NCBI GenBank assembly: GCA_000697055.1
Contig: JNDT01001970.1
Span: 95,556 to 159,555 of the forward strand
Direction of reading: 5' to 3'
Length of the DNA stretch: 64,000 bases
DNA from: Saksenaea vasiformis B4078
Taxonomy: Eukaryota > Mucoromycota > Mucoromycetes > Mucorales > Saksenaeaceae
Every line of letters begins with the position of its first letter. Position 1 is the first letter of the stretch. This document shows, piece after piece, positions 12,455-23,137 of this stretch. The notes beneath the pieces were generated by a model, which ran no database searches, was not told the DNA's origin, and saw nothing but the letters and a program-made list of their open reading frames with translations. The position numbers and the translations under genes were made by a program.

Positions 12455-13261
12455 TGGCCAATAACTTCTGTATGTGCACAGTGGCATATAAATGCATTCC
12501 TGCCAATACCTCCAGATTTCTCATACAAGGATAAGCAACATTAACGGGTAAACTGTTTACCAGTTTTGTACATGGATTCAACCTCTATAAAATACAAGAT
12601 CAAGGAACTCTTTATATTTCACTTCGAACAAATTGCTGGACACTGAAAAGTACAACATTAGCGAGAATATAGTTTTATCGAGTATATTTTTAGCGCGTTT
12701 ATTTATTGTTTCTCTTGCCAAGTTGGTGTGAACCATCCGCAGCAGCTCTGCAAAGAGTAAGTTCATCTTTAGTCTCCCTCCTCTGATATATGTCTTTCCC
12801 TCAATGTAGGTTAAATGGACGGGGACCTGTCGCCATGAGAGGAGTTATCACGGATCCTGCCTCAGGTAAGGAAATCTACTTCTTCTAAACAAAGTAATAA
12901 TCCTAACTGTTTTGAGTCACAGAGCCTTAGGCTCGGACATTGTAGGACAGATCCACAGGCTTGTGATACTTATTACCATATTACCCACGGTATTCGCACC
13001 AAAGCAGTTAATAAAGTCCTCTAGGAGGATCCGATATATGATGCAAATAGAAATTGCATACGAGGAGAAAGGAAAGGGACCGACGCAGGCGGATAAAGAA
13101 AACCAGAGGACATGCTTTTACCTTTTGCTGTGGAGTTTGAAGAGCCAAGGTGGAACAAGACGGTATGCGAGACGGATCAAGACGACCGTCACATACCAAA
13201 AAAAACCACTTAAAACCTGTTCGAGGCCCTTTTCCGCCTTTCCATCTCCCGGTCCATTTCC
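12455..13261. other. Region upstream of the bZIP gene
   Basis: The stretch probably holds the promoter and leader of the bZIP gene. Open frames here have no recognisable content. A small near-palindrome (ggtaaa-ctg-tttacc, about 12546-12560) is the only structured motif noticed. Confidence 0.35.
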
Positions 13262-15054
13262 ATGTCTTTTCAGTGGTTTAATCCCAATTCAAACGATGGC
13301 GACGATTTAGGTGTGCCTTCTTTTATTCTGGACTCTGTCAGCATGCAGGAGACACTTCCGGCAGATGCAGTGCCTGCTACAGCCGCTGGTGTTGATACCG
13401 ACCTTGTCCAGTACTTCATGCAGCAGGGACCAGAGTCGTTTCCTTCAGCAACTGCCATGGTTAACCAGCCAGAGACTGCAACGGAATTATTTAATTCGAG
13501 TTTCACAGGGGAGCGGCAGGAACCAATAGTGACAGATAATCTGCCAATAACCACAACAACGAGTGAAGCTGTACGGAACGAAGCTTCTTCACCAAATGAA
13601 AACAACGTACCTATGCAACAATGGGTGACAAGTGTACTACCTTCTGTTCCACCAGCAGCACAATCAAATGCTGGCGCTATAAGGAGGCGACCGGTGGGAA
13701 GGAAAAACCGAGAACCGATCTTTGTCACCGAATCACCACAAAACATATACAAAAAGAAGAAACCAAGGAGGATGAAAGACGATGAAATGGTGACTTCACC
13801 GTCAGGACAACTGTTGTCTTCTTCTTCAAATGACGACGACGAGCCAGAGGAGCTGGCTTCTCATAATAATTTGAAGCATCTGTCTTCTAAAGAGCGAAGG
13901 CAGTTGCGTAATAAAATATCAGCACGTAATTTCAGAGTTCGCCGGAAAGGTAGGCTACGCTCATACACAAACAGAACGATAACAGTCGATATTTAGAATA
14001 TCTTGGTCAATTGGAGACTCAAATTGAAGAGCAAGGAGCCAGAATTGAACAGTTGGAACAAGAGAACAAACAGCTGCGCAAAGCGAATGAAGAACTGAAT
14101 CGCAAACTACAAGAGTTGTTACATGCTAGCAGCGCGTCTACCGCCGTAACGCCGCCGCCGTCATCTGACGCATTCATCCCTGAGACTGGCAATATCATGT
14201 CCTTTGATCTTGACGATCTCTGCAGTCTGGAAGTTCTAGGCTTAGGTACTAACACCTATCATTTGTCCCATGCCATCACACCAGAGTGGAATTTCTTGCG
14301 CACGCTAAGTGGCGATACAGAAAACGTAAAAGATAGTACATTGATAAGACTGCATCCACTCTTTGGAGCGGCTGTCATGTCAATCGTAGTGCATCACACA
14401 TTTATGATGCACTATGAGGCATATTGCATGGCCTTGTTCCCTTATAACGATAATTTACTATCCCCTTCCAAGAAATCGGCCTCCAAAGAACAGTTTTTAG
14501 ATATACTACATCCGAGAGATTTCTTTGCCACTCTAAACGATGAATATATGGCCCAAGAGGAAAGCCAAGCACTAACTATCTCGCGCCGAAGAGCAAGAGA
14601 AGGATCACACGCTAGTACAAGTACTACGTCCGCCTCAGCTGCTGCATCCTCACAGGCGGAGGAAGAAGAGGACGAACTATCAAGAGAAGAGATCTGCGAA
14701 CTCCTGCTAACGAGATGCTATAAATACTACACCTTCATGCGTATGCGTGGTGTTTCTCACGAAGAGATCATTGAGCGATGTAGAGCATGTATCAGGAAAA
14801 AGGTGCAGCGTGAACGACAAAAGAAATTCCAAGTAAATTCGCTGCCTCATCGTGTGCGCTCTTTCGGTGCCTTCTGTTCAATTGCAGGAAACATGTTACG
14901 ACATCCTGAAAGTGTGCCTCAAGTATGGAGATTGCTAAGGAACAACTCAACGTTTAGCCGTCGCGGACAAATCACAGCACCTAATCCAGAGTCGTGCAGT
15001 CCCTCCGTTTCATTCAGACAACCATTGCGCGCTCTTCGTGCTGCCCGCCAGTAA
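13262..15054 (+). CDS. bZIP transcription factor
   Basis: This is a nuclear DNA-binding regulator with a basic leucine zipper. Two exons (13262-13949 and 13997-15054) joined across a 47-nt intron give 581 residues. The long N-terminus is Ser/Thr/Pro/Gln-rich and acidic, like an activation region, and carries a basic patch (IRRRPVGRKNREP; YKKKKPRRMKDDE) that could be a nuclear localisation signal. The basic region RQLRNKISARNFRVRRKEYL carries the NxxSxRxxR core (here NKISARNFR). Heptad leucines follow in LGQLETQIEEQGARIEQLEQ, and the zipper continues to about LLHASS. The intron falls inside the basic region, at the K-E junction. The C-terminal 300 residues contain acidic, Ser/Ala-rich stretches and helices (EEICELLLTRCYKYYTFMRM) of unknown role. 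Target genes cannot be deduced from sequence alone. The start was chosen as the first ATG of the open frame. Confidence 0.88.
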
Positions 15055-15495
15055 CAACCCTTCTCTTCCGATTTTCTGTATTCATTGTAGATGTTCCCTC
15101 TTTTGTTGCATTTGCTTTCACCTTTTTTTTCATACGCAACAATTATTGTTACAAATCCGTACCCCGCATCAGTACTGTTTGAATAAACTACATTGTATTT
15201 CTTTCACGTTGCCATGTCGCGAAGCATTTCCTTGTACAATCCAGAACAACTGAATAAGCTGACATATAGAAAGTATCTGTCTCATGTTCGTGTACAATTG
15301 TGCATTTTCTGGTCGTTCTTTAAATCGATTCACTAAGATGCGATGTGAAGTAATAAAACACGACTTCACCACATTTTAAACCGTGCTGGGTTGGTGACAA
15401 AGCTTAGAGCGAGTAATAAATACATGTCGCTAAACAAAGATCAGCGCACTCAAACCTAGCCTTTGATGCAGAGACTCCAGGTTAACCATTTACTG
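15055..15495. other. 3' flank of the bZIP gene
   Basis: This presumably holds the 3' UTR. AATAAA-like hexamers occur near 15350 and 15413. Nothing else was recognised. Confidence 0.4.
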
Positions 15496-15499
15496 TTTA

Positions 15500-16041
15500 T
15501 TGAATGGATTTTTACACTTACCTTAGCCGTCGCCATGCGATACAATGCCTAGCAGCACACCAACGTCTGAACACCCCATCGGCTATTCTCGACCCGGTAT
15601 CCTTCGTGTTGAACAATCTACCCTCCTCTCCGCCTCGGCAACCTAGACACATTCGCTATTGGCGACAAACCTGGCCAGTGCTTTGTGACATCCTTCTACA
15701 AATCGATTCTCTTACCCATGAGCCCCACTCGTTCCTTCCTGACCCATCTTACACGCCTACCCCTTCCAACGACTTTCTTCTCTGGCTCTCGAGCCCACCT
15801 ACCCCTACGTCTTGACCTTGACCCATTTCCCCCCATCCCTCTCTTTTCTCTTCCCCTTCTGTTCTTCTCGACTATAGATTTTCTTTTTCTCTTGTTTTGT
15901 CCTTTTTTTTTCCCTTCCGCTAGCAAGGGCTTTTTTCCTCGTATTCTACTTTCTGTCTTTTTCCCCGCGACCGGGCTAGAGCGAAAATGTCATTAGGCGC
16001 AGCGTTCATAGTTTTAACAAACAATAAAATTCAAAATTTTA
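15500..16041 (+). mobile_element. Probable 5'-truncated non-LTR retrotransposon (LINE) tail
   Basis: The frame at 15504-15815 encodes about 100 residues (DFYTYLSRRHAIQCLAAHQR, then DPVSFVLNNLPSSPP and YWRQTWPVLCDILLQID). From general memory of these elements, this resembles the short conserved tail after the reverse transcriptase of fungal LINEs. A strongly C/T-biased untranslated stretch follows (15730-15960), then AATAAA at 16022-16027 and an AT-rich end. No reverse transcriptase core is present, consistent with 5' truncation, which is usual for LINE copies. It could instead be a fragment of an unrelated gene. No target-site duplication was identified. Confidence 0.38.
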
Positions 16042-16065
16042 ACCGGATTTTTACACTACTCTAAG

Positions 16066-16197
16066 TAAATTTTGCGTCCATCAAGAGCCAGGATTGCGCT
16101 AACGAAGGGATGAAATATGCGGGTTATCAGTATATAAATTGGCGATAAAATAATACTCCACTTACATCAACTTCGTCCCAGATGGACGCAAAATTTA
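16066..16197 (+). mobile_element. 132-bp MITE, copy A
   Basis: A short inverted-repeat element with ends TAAATTTTGCGTCCATC and its complement GATGGACGCAAAATTTA. The outermost TA on each side is best read as a TA target-site duplication, as for Tc1/mariner-type elements. It has exactly the same length (132 bp) as the copies at 47214-47345 and 59868-59999 and similar internal sequence. There is no coding capacity. It lies directly downstream of the LINE-like tail. Confidence 0.85.
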
Positions 16198-16629
16198 TTC
16201 GAGCAGCATAGAAATTTATTCACGGTTAGTAAATGGAAGATACTTTGATGCCAATTCACTTACCCCCGAAGGGCATAGCTGCTCAATGGCCGCAGCCTGC
16301 CCCGCATTTGACACAGTGGAAGTGGCAGAGGAGATTATACTGGTACAAGTACCAGTTTGGGTTTTGATGCCGTGCAGAGAACTTGAAGCGATGCAGCGTC
16401 TGGCGAGGTTCTGTCGTGGAAGTTGAGCGAGACTGCGCGTGACAACATTTACTTACCTGGTAGTGAACAATGGGCTACACCACAGCCGAGACGGTTCGGG
16501 ACAGAGGTCATGTAGGCTAAGTAATAGACGTAAAAATATGAGTAATCCTGTACGTATATAATTTGGCATCCTTACCGGGGATGTCTTTTTTGAAAAATAG
16601 AGCCAAAGAACTTAAAAATGATTCATGGA

Positions 16630-16885
16630 TGCCTTTATATACGGATAATTCTGGATGAAGCATGTTCTTATCTCGAAACATTTTGACTCCTTCCGGTAGA
16701 ATATCACTGAAGTACCTCAATGCAGAGATAGTATTCTTGTCTTGAGACATTTTTACTGCCTCCGATTTGATACTGAGAAACCACCATTGAAGCACCTGAG
16801 TGCAAAAACTATTTTTTGTTTCAATGGCTTCCGAAAGGATGCCGAAAGCCCATTGCTGAAGCACTTTAATGCAAATCTGAGGTTA
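16630..16885 (-). repeat. Degenerate tandem repeat encoding ~24-residue units (decayed ORF)
   Basis: On the minus strand the open frame at 16517-16864 contains three consecutive units of about 24 residues (72 nt): LQQWAFGILSEAIETKNSF, LQWWFLSIKSEAVKMSQDKN and LRYFSDILPEGVKMFRDKN, each followed by a few residues. Further partial units continue upstream in another frame (ALKCFSNGL, ALRCFNGGFS). The recurring DNA block is 'tgaagcacct(c/g)a(a/g)tgca'. It looks like the remains of a repeat-protein gene. No known repeat family was recognised. Confidence 0.5.
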
Positions 16886-17110
16886 CCTAGGCAAAACGAC
16901 CTATTTCTCAGCGCAAAATTTAGTCGACTTGAACGTCGCGTAATATTTATTTGATGCAAACGTTCACTAAAAATCTAGTATATTTTGCAGAAAGCATTAG
17001 CGTACCTCGAAACAGGTTGGAGCCGTTACCCAAGTGCCCTCTGAATAGCTCCTTTTATGGTAATGACGGAGTTCCCGCTTCGTTTTACTGCTCTCTTCTG
17101 TCTTCTCTTC

Positions 17111-17731
17111 ATGAGTCAGAGCCCTCGCCTACAGAACCTTTACATTGCACGGCTAACTACGCAAGAACGACCTTGTTTTGTATGCAGCAAATTTACAGCG
17201 GTTGTTTTGACGTCTGCGGACAACAGCAATAGCGATTGGTTCTACATTTGCCGCTCACACCTTGGCGATTCCAACTTTTGCTCCCAGCTGGGTCAATCGA
17301 GATCACCACAAGCTAAGCGCATATCGAAGCCGCAACATGACGCATCACAGAAGATGGAAAGCGACAGCGTGAGTGACTTGGTTGCAAGCATAGGGTCAGC
17401 ATGGAGGTCATGGCGTGGCAGCACAGACGAGAAGGATAAGAAAGAGAAGGAGGATAAGAAAGAGGACAAAAAGGAAAACGAAGAGGATAAAGGAAAAAAG
17501 AAAGAGTTGTCCGAGGAAAAAAAAGAAGAGGAAAGCCCTTCGCCAAGCACAGTCGAACCAACCTCACCCCGACCTCAACAACAACAACAACAAGTGCGCT
17601 TTATCCTTCAACGTGATTACTATTACCTACGACAGCGTGAACAAGTCAAGAAGCAACAGAAGAAAGAAGCAGCAGAAAAACTCAAATCTCTCCAATTTCC
17701 AGAAGTCCCTAAAGGATTGCCCAGTCAGTAA
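17111..17731 (+). CDS. VFA1: VPS4-associated protein 1 (Vfa1-like)
   Basis: An intronless gene of 206 codons. The N-terminal 60 residues match the Vfa1 family: NLYIARLTTQERPCFVCSKF, then TAVVLTSADN, DWFYICRSHL and NFCSQLG. A CxxC pair (CFVC), a later Cys-x4-His-like arrangement (CRSHL) and another Cys suggest a small zinc-binding module. The middle is very charged (Lys/Glu/Asp, about residues 95-145), then a Pro-rich and poly-Gln stretch. The C-terminus is basic and helical (YYYLRQREQVKKQQKKEA); in yeast Vfa1 the C-terminal part binds the MIT domain of the ESCRT ATPase Vps4. The family is thought to modulate Vps4 activity in endosomal sorting. The start at 17111 gives the expected short lead before the Cys module; an earlier in-frame ATG at 17057 is less likely. 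Confidence 0.8.
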   Translation: MSQSPRLQNLYIARLTTQERPCFVCSKFTAVVLTSADNSNSDWFYICRSHLGDSNFCSQLGQSRSPQAKRISKPQHDASQKMESDSVSDLVASIGSAWRSWRGSTDEKDKKEKEDKKEDKKENEEDKGKKKELSEEKKEEESPSPSTVEPTSPRPQQQQQQVRFILQRDYYYLRQREQVKKQQKKEAAEKLKSLQFPEVPKGLPSQ

Positions 17732-18146
17732 ACATGGCACGAGAAATAAAATAATTGCTGATGCAGCGAGTTTTCTATGTGTCTTTCTCTCTCTCTCCAT
17801 CTGTGATCATCCAGTGCTTAGAATAAGTTCATCCTCACAGTAACGGAGGATCAATAACCTACTGCAAACAGCATGGAAGAAAGACATGCCATCGGGGGGA
17901 ATGTTTACCCGCGTGCAACTCAGGAAAACCTCTTGGCTTGGAGCTCCTAAGATTGGCGAGTTTCCATTGTTAAAGTAACAAAATTTGCTTCTCTGGCTGA
18001 AAGTGTGGTATGCATGTCGATGCGCAAAGACATGGACCCGTCGTCGTAGAATGAAGATATTAGCGTCGTTCAAACGATCACTGAATGGAGATTCAAAGTA
18101 CGAAACTTGGGAAACGATTGTGCGCCCTACCGCGTTTGTGATTGTC
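17732..18146. other. Intergenic region between VFA1 and the alpha-galactosidase gene
   Basis: This is expected to contain the VFA1 3' UTR and the promoter of the downstream gene. No repeat or RNA gene was seen. In-frame ATGs at 17985 and 18051 leave a longer N-terminus possible for the downstream gene. Confidence 0.4.
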
Positions 18147-20342
18147 ATGCGTAGGTTTTGTTTATATATTGCCACTTTAGCTTTGGCGTTGCGGGTTGGT
18201 GCAACCAACATGAACTTGTGGACTGCTTTGACCGATACCTTGCCGACTGTCTTCATTCGCTATAGCCATGGCGACACTAATGAATCTGTGGTTCAGAAGC
18301 TCACCAATCCCTCCATCTCTGAACACCTCGTAGTTGAAAAGCATATTACTAATGTTAGCACGACTAGCTTTGAGCTGGATCTCGCTGTAACTGCGAGCCA
18401 ACCCGTTCGACTGCAACAGCTGGAATTTCTGTTCGAGGCTGATGTGTCCAACGACATTATGTTGGCCGAGGGTTTCCAAAGCTGGAGTCAAACGAAAGAA
18501 GTAGATAGGCGTAGCACTTTGCCAAGCATTCAAAGTGTAGTTGCTTGGGTGACGCAGTTTGACCTTCAAGGGTACTAAGAAAAAACATGAACAAACGGAG
18601 GAGTCATTAACGGCCACCGTAGAGATTATCTGTTCTTTAATTATTCAGGAAAACAAGGCGTTGCTCACTCCAATGCCTACACTTATTTCCGTGATGCTCA
18701 GGATAACATGCTGTTTCTCGGTTCAGTTTCAGAAAACACCGGTTATACTTATTTCAAGACAGATTTTGAGAAGAAGCAATTTGGTATCTATAAAGACATC
18801 CTTGGCAAAGTGTTACCCGAAGGAGAGACGCTCCAAGTCAAGATCTTTGTGACACAACAAAACTACAAGGATCTAAAGAACGTCTGGAGCAAGTATGCAT
18901 CTTACTATCCACAACATGTCGATAGACCCGTTCGCCATCTGAGTGGATGGACTTCCTGGTACAATACCTATGAGCACGTCACCGAGAAAGACGTGCTGGA
19001 TAGCCTGGAAGCATTTAAATCGTACCAGTATCCTATCGATGTGTTCCAAATTGACGATGGCTACGAGCAGGCTATTGGAGACTGGCTGGATGTAGCCTCG
19101 GACAAGTTTCCCAACGGAATGAAGTACCTTGCCACGGAGATTGAACAGGCCGGTTACACGCCAGGTGTATGGGTTGCGCCCTATGCAGTTGGATTCAAAA
19201 GCAAAATTGTCAAGGAGCACCCCGACTGGCTTCTAACAACGAATGATGGCTCCTTTCTTGTTGCAGGACCAAATTGGGGTGGCTTTTATGCACTTAATAT
19301 CTACCATCCGGAAGTTCGCGAGTACCTCCAACATGTATTCGATACGATCATTGATAAGTGGGGATATAAGTTTCTGAAATTGGACTTTTTGTTTGCAGCT
19401 GCATTAAAACCCCAACAGGGAAAGTCGCGTGGAGAGATCATGTGGGAAGCAGCAGTGCTGATCGAAGAACTAACAAAGAAGCGGGCAACCATTCTGGGTT
19501 CAGGTATTCCTTTACCGGCGACATGGGGCCGATTCGATTATTGCCGTGTCAGCAGCGATGTATCGCCGTGGTGGGATCATACAGTTCTAAAGCTGGCAAA
19601 TGTGCGCGAGCGTGTCGCCACTGCCAATGCTTTGGTTTCTACCCTCCATCGTTGGCCAATGTTCAACATGTTCGGCAATGATCCTGATGTTTTCTTTGTC
19701 AGATCCTACAACAACAAACTGACAAAAGATGAGCGTTACACAGTATGTCTGATAAATACTGTCCTTGGTCAAATGGCTCTCATGTCCGATAACGTGGCGA
19801 AATATAACGAACAAGAGCACCAGTTGTACGCATCCACGTTTCCAAAAGCGGAAGCCGAAGTCAACCAGGTTCTTCAGATCTCCGCCAATGTATACCAGAT
19901 CAGCTATACCTGCAATCAGCGTGAATATCTCACATGGTCCAACCTGTCACCTGTTCCCTGTAATGTGAGCCTACCCAGCAAAGGTCGTCATTTCTTCGAA
20001 CATGCCAATGTTCTAAATGGAAATCGTGTGGAATGGCATCCGCCGGGGACGTCCGTGTCGCTTAAACCCCATGAAACCAGAACATTTTTGGAGATAACAG
20101 ACAGATTCGCAGGATCCACGGCACATCTAATTCCAGGTTGGGAAATTCAGTCATGGAAAGAGGAAAGTGACCGAATCGATGTGACCATGAAGAAAATCAT
20201 CAAGTCGACGGTGAACAATATGTTCTACATCCAGCTGGAAAGTGGAGATGGTAACTTGCCAACTGTCTACGTTAATGACGAGAAAGTGGACGTAGAACGA
20301 TTTGATAGCTCTGTTCTTTCACTTGCTCGCTTTTCCCTCTAG
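18147..20342 (+). CDS. GH36-family alpha-galactosidase-like glycoside hydrolase
   Basis: The enzyme is predicted to cleave alpha-1,6-linked galactose (melibiose, raffinose, galactomannan side chains). Exons 18147-18571 and 18623-20342, with a 51-nt intron, give 714 residues, close to the size of GH36 enzymes. The start at 18147 gives a hydrophobic leader (LYIATLALALRVGA) that could be a signal peptide; upstream in-frame ATGs at 17985 and 18051 would bury it. An N-terminal beta-domain (EGFQSWSQ) is followed by the TIM barrel: SGWTSWYNTY, DVFQIDDGYE, PGVWVAPYAV. KLDFLF carries the probable nucleophile Asp and RVSSDVSPWWD the probable acid/base Asp. The last 130 residues form a C-terminal beta-domain. 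It lies tail to tail with COQ5, with 92 bp between the stop codons. Substrate preference is not resolved by sequence alone. Confidence 0.88.
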
Positions 20343-20434
20343 GCAGCTAGTGTAAACGAAGATGTTTATTATGTACGAGTTTTTTGCTCTCTCTTTTTTT
20401 CTCTTCCTTCGACGGCTATTACATTTTCTCCTTT

Positions 20435-21532
20435 TTAAAGCTTGTAACCGCTATGAATTGATGCAACACCGAAAGTAAGGTCTTCATAACCTTTACCCAC
20501 CGTAGAGAATCCAGCATCCCTGATCATCTGGGCGAATTCCTCTTGTGGAGGGAATTTGCGGATGCTCTCCACGAGGTACTGGTACGATTCTCGGTCATTC
20601 GCGATAACTTGTCCTAATGCTGGGATGATATCGAATGAGTAGATGTCGTAGAGCCTTGTTTAGAAGCAAATTAATATTTTATGATTCGGCGGAGTCTTCT
20701 TCACTTACTTGCCGATGAGCGGATTATCCACTCTGCTGAATTCTAAACACATGAATCTTCCACCGCGCTTCAGCACGCGATGTGCTTCTTTGATCACCTT
20801 GTCAACATGAGTACAATTACGAATACCAAATGCAATGGTGTAAACATCGACTGATTCATCGGGGATGTCTGTCAGGTTTTCTGCGTTTTGAACAATGAAT
20901 GATGCTTGATTGGCTAGATCACTCGACGGTTAAAAGACAGCCCAAAGAGTCTGTGATATATCTTACTATTTCCATAGGGTGAGGTTTGGAATCTCTTTTT
21001 TCCTTCTTCCAGCATGTGGGGATTAATATCGACCATAGTGACTTGCGCTGTGGAATCGCGATGAATGTTTCGGCAATAGTCTAGGAATCTTAATGCAATA
21101 TCGCCTACAGCACATGGAGATAAATACATATAATATTTCGTTTAGTATAACTTGCCTGTGCCGCCGGCAACGTCAAGTAATTTTGTTCCTGGACCAGGAG
21201 CCATATTACGAATGAATTGATCTTTCCATACGCGATGAACACCCATGCTCATCGCGTCGTTCATAACATCGTATTTGCTAGCAACGTTAGCGAACACCTT
21301 GTGTACTATTAATCCCTGTTAAATATACGCGTACACGATGGCCGTCAGCGAAAACTGTACCCAGGGTTTCTTTATCTTCTTCGGCGACATCACGAAAACC
21401 GAAATGAGTCATTTTTCGCTCCTCCTCCTTCTGCTGGAAGCATTGGCGAGAGGAATAGATAGTTCTTCGTGCGCAGGAGCGAACAGGCGTGCTCCTCAGG
21501 ACACGGCTTGGGGCGAGAAATAAGCGCGACAT
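20435..21532 (-). CDS. COQ5: COQ5, mitochondrial 2-methoxy-6-polyprenyl-1,4-benzoquinol methylase
   Basis: This SAM-dependent C-methyltransferase of ubiquinone biosynthesis acts in the mitochondrial matrix within the CoQ synthome. The start at 21532 gives [20 protein letters not shown], an Arg/Ser-rich presequence without acidic residues, typical of mitochondrial import. Then come [16 protein letters not shown] and, after the first intron, [15 protein letters not shown] and [11 protein letters not shown] (family motifs). SAM-binding motif I is LLDVAGGTG, split from [13 protein letters not shown] by an intron. [16 protein letters not shown] follows, and the C-terminus is [18 protein letters not shown]...[17 protein letters not shown]. 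The stop TAA is at 20437-20435. There are at least four introns. All expected UbiE/COQ5 motifs are present, so the call is firm. Confidence 0.92.
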
Positions 21533-21641
21533 GGCTGTCGATACAAATGTGTCAAGGGTCACAAGTCAAAAAAGCACCATCTTCGGTGACTGCTTCCGGG
21601 GGACAGGCCAGTCTCTGTCTTTATGCGGCATCGTTCCGGAA

Positions 21642-23137
21642 CTTTTAGGGACCATAGGTCGCACAGAGCTGATCACCTTAGAATCTACCCTAAACCTTAC
21701 CTAGACTTTAGTTTTGCTAAGGCGCTTCAATTACGTCTGGATAGAACCATTCTTACAATATGTGAGACCGGGATACAGCCGTAGGTTGTAAGGAAAATTG
21801 CGGTTTACATTTCTCCATGATTTTGTAACACCTATGGTCCCTAAGAGTTTCGGACCGGATACATATGGTCCCTAAGAAAATCGATTATAAAAAGGCGGCG
21901 CTAGACAGATTAACGTCTCTATGCGACCTGAGAGCTTTTCGTGTATTCTTTGATTAAGAGATATCCTTTTTCCAAGTCAATGACTGTTTAGGGAGAGACC
22001 CGTTGTCGTTTATTTTAGCCGGAGCCCACACTTTTATCTATATGACTATATTGATACTGTCTGGAACAGTCCGATGTTACAAGTGGCCTCATCAAGGGAG
22101 CGAGGAGATTTACCAACATTTATCTTTTGCGCTAGTATGCAAAAAAAAAAAAAGCACTCGAAGATCCTTCACTAATTTCTTGTCCGCATACTTGTATGCT
22201 TTAATAACTGCTTTCGGCATAGCGACGCAGCCAAATGCCCCCTTGATATGGTCATACACATGTTTGTGTGGATCCCTTTTGCCATACGGTTAAGAGGCTT
22301 CCAAGAGTATATCATCTTCTTTGTTTGTTTCTACAGTGGAAAGCAAGGCTTTGAAACGCAGCAGATTACTTTACGCATATTTTCATTGACGCTTTATTCA
22401 TCACCGTCATTTATCCATATCTTCTTTCTAGAGCATATGACTTGATGAAAGGGATGTGAAGTCGGATTTGAATGAAGAGCCAAGTGCTTACTGTAGCGAA
22501 GCGAGGGTAAAAAACACTTCCCCTAATGAACGTCGGGCTGCACATCCCGAAAGTGTATCTCGCACAGTTACGTACAGGATCTGTATCTTCTTTCAATGTT
22601 TCCATTGTCTACATGTCTTTGGTTTTTTTCTATCTGGGCCGTATGCAAAGTCTGCTGTTGCTGATTTTTTTTTGCTATATATTACCTTGCAGCGGATTAT
22701 ATTATTATATACCTGTTCGCAACTATCTCTATGGTGGGGTCTTTCATTTCCTGCTTATTTTTTTAATTATCATGCGTTGGATCTCTTTCAACGTGTCGTT
22801 TTGCTATAAGCTCTCTTATTTTATATTGTTTTATCTGCAATCTCTTTCTACAGTCGGATAGCAAGCAGAAAAAGTATTCTTTATCAAATAAGATAGAATC
22901 TTCCCCAGCCGCGTGCGGCTGCCACTGAACGACCGAAGCGAAGCGGAGAAGTACTAGTTGTGGACCGCTGTAAAACACCAATTTTCTTACGAGCTATGGC
23001 TGTATCCCTCTGTTACATATTATAACAAAGGTTTTACCCAGGTACTAACATAAATTGTCTTAGTAAAACTAAAACCTAGGTAGGGTTTAGGTAGGTTCTA
23101 AAGCAATATGGTTCATGCAACAACTACAGTCCCTAAG
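21642..23137. mobile_element. Non-autonomous DNA element with ~80-bp terminal inverted repeats
   Basis: The block at 21642-21721 recurs as its reverse complement at 23059-23137. Both ends start with (C)TTAGGGAC, and the inner 45 bp align closely (TTAGAAyCTACC, TAAACCyTACCTAG, TTTTAGTTTT, CTAAG). The interior (~1.3 kb) has no recognisable transposase; short open frames show no family features. Extra copies of the terminal motif occur in inverted sense at 21831-21846 (cctatggtccctaa) and 21864-21877 (tatggtccctaag), so subterminal repeats or a smaller nested unit exist. No convincing target-site duplication was found. It lies about 110 bp upstream of the COQ5 start codon. Confidence 0.65.

Noticed and set aside
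22003..22861. Several hydrophobic open frames inside the inverted-repeat element
   Set aside because: They overlap one another in different frames, are T-rich by composition and show no transposase or membrane-protein family features.
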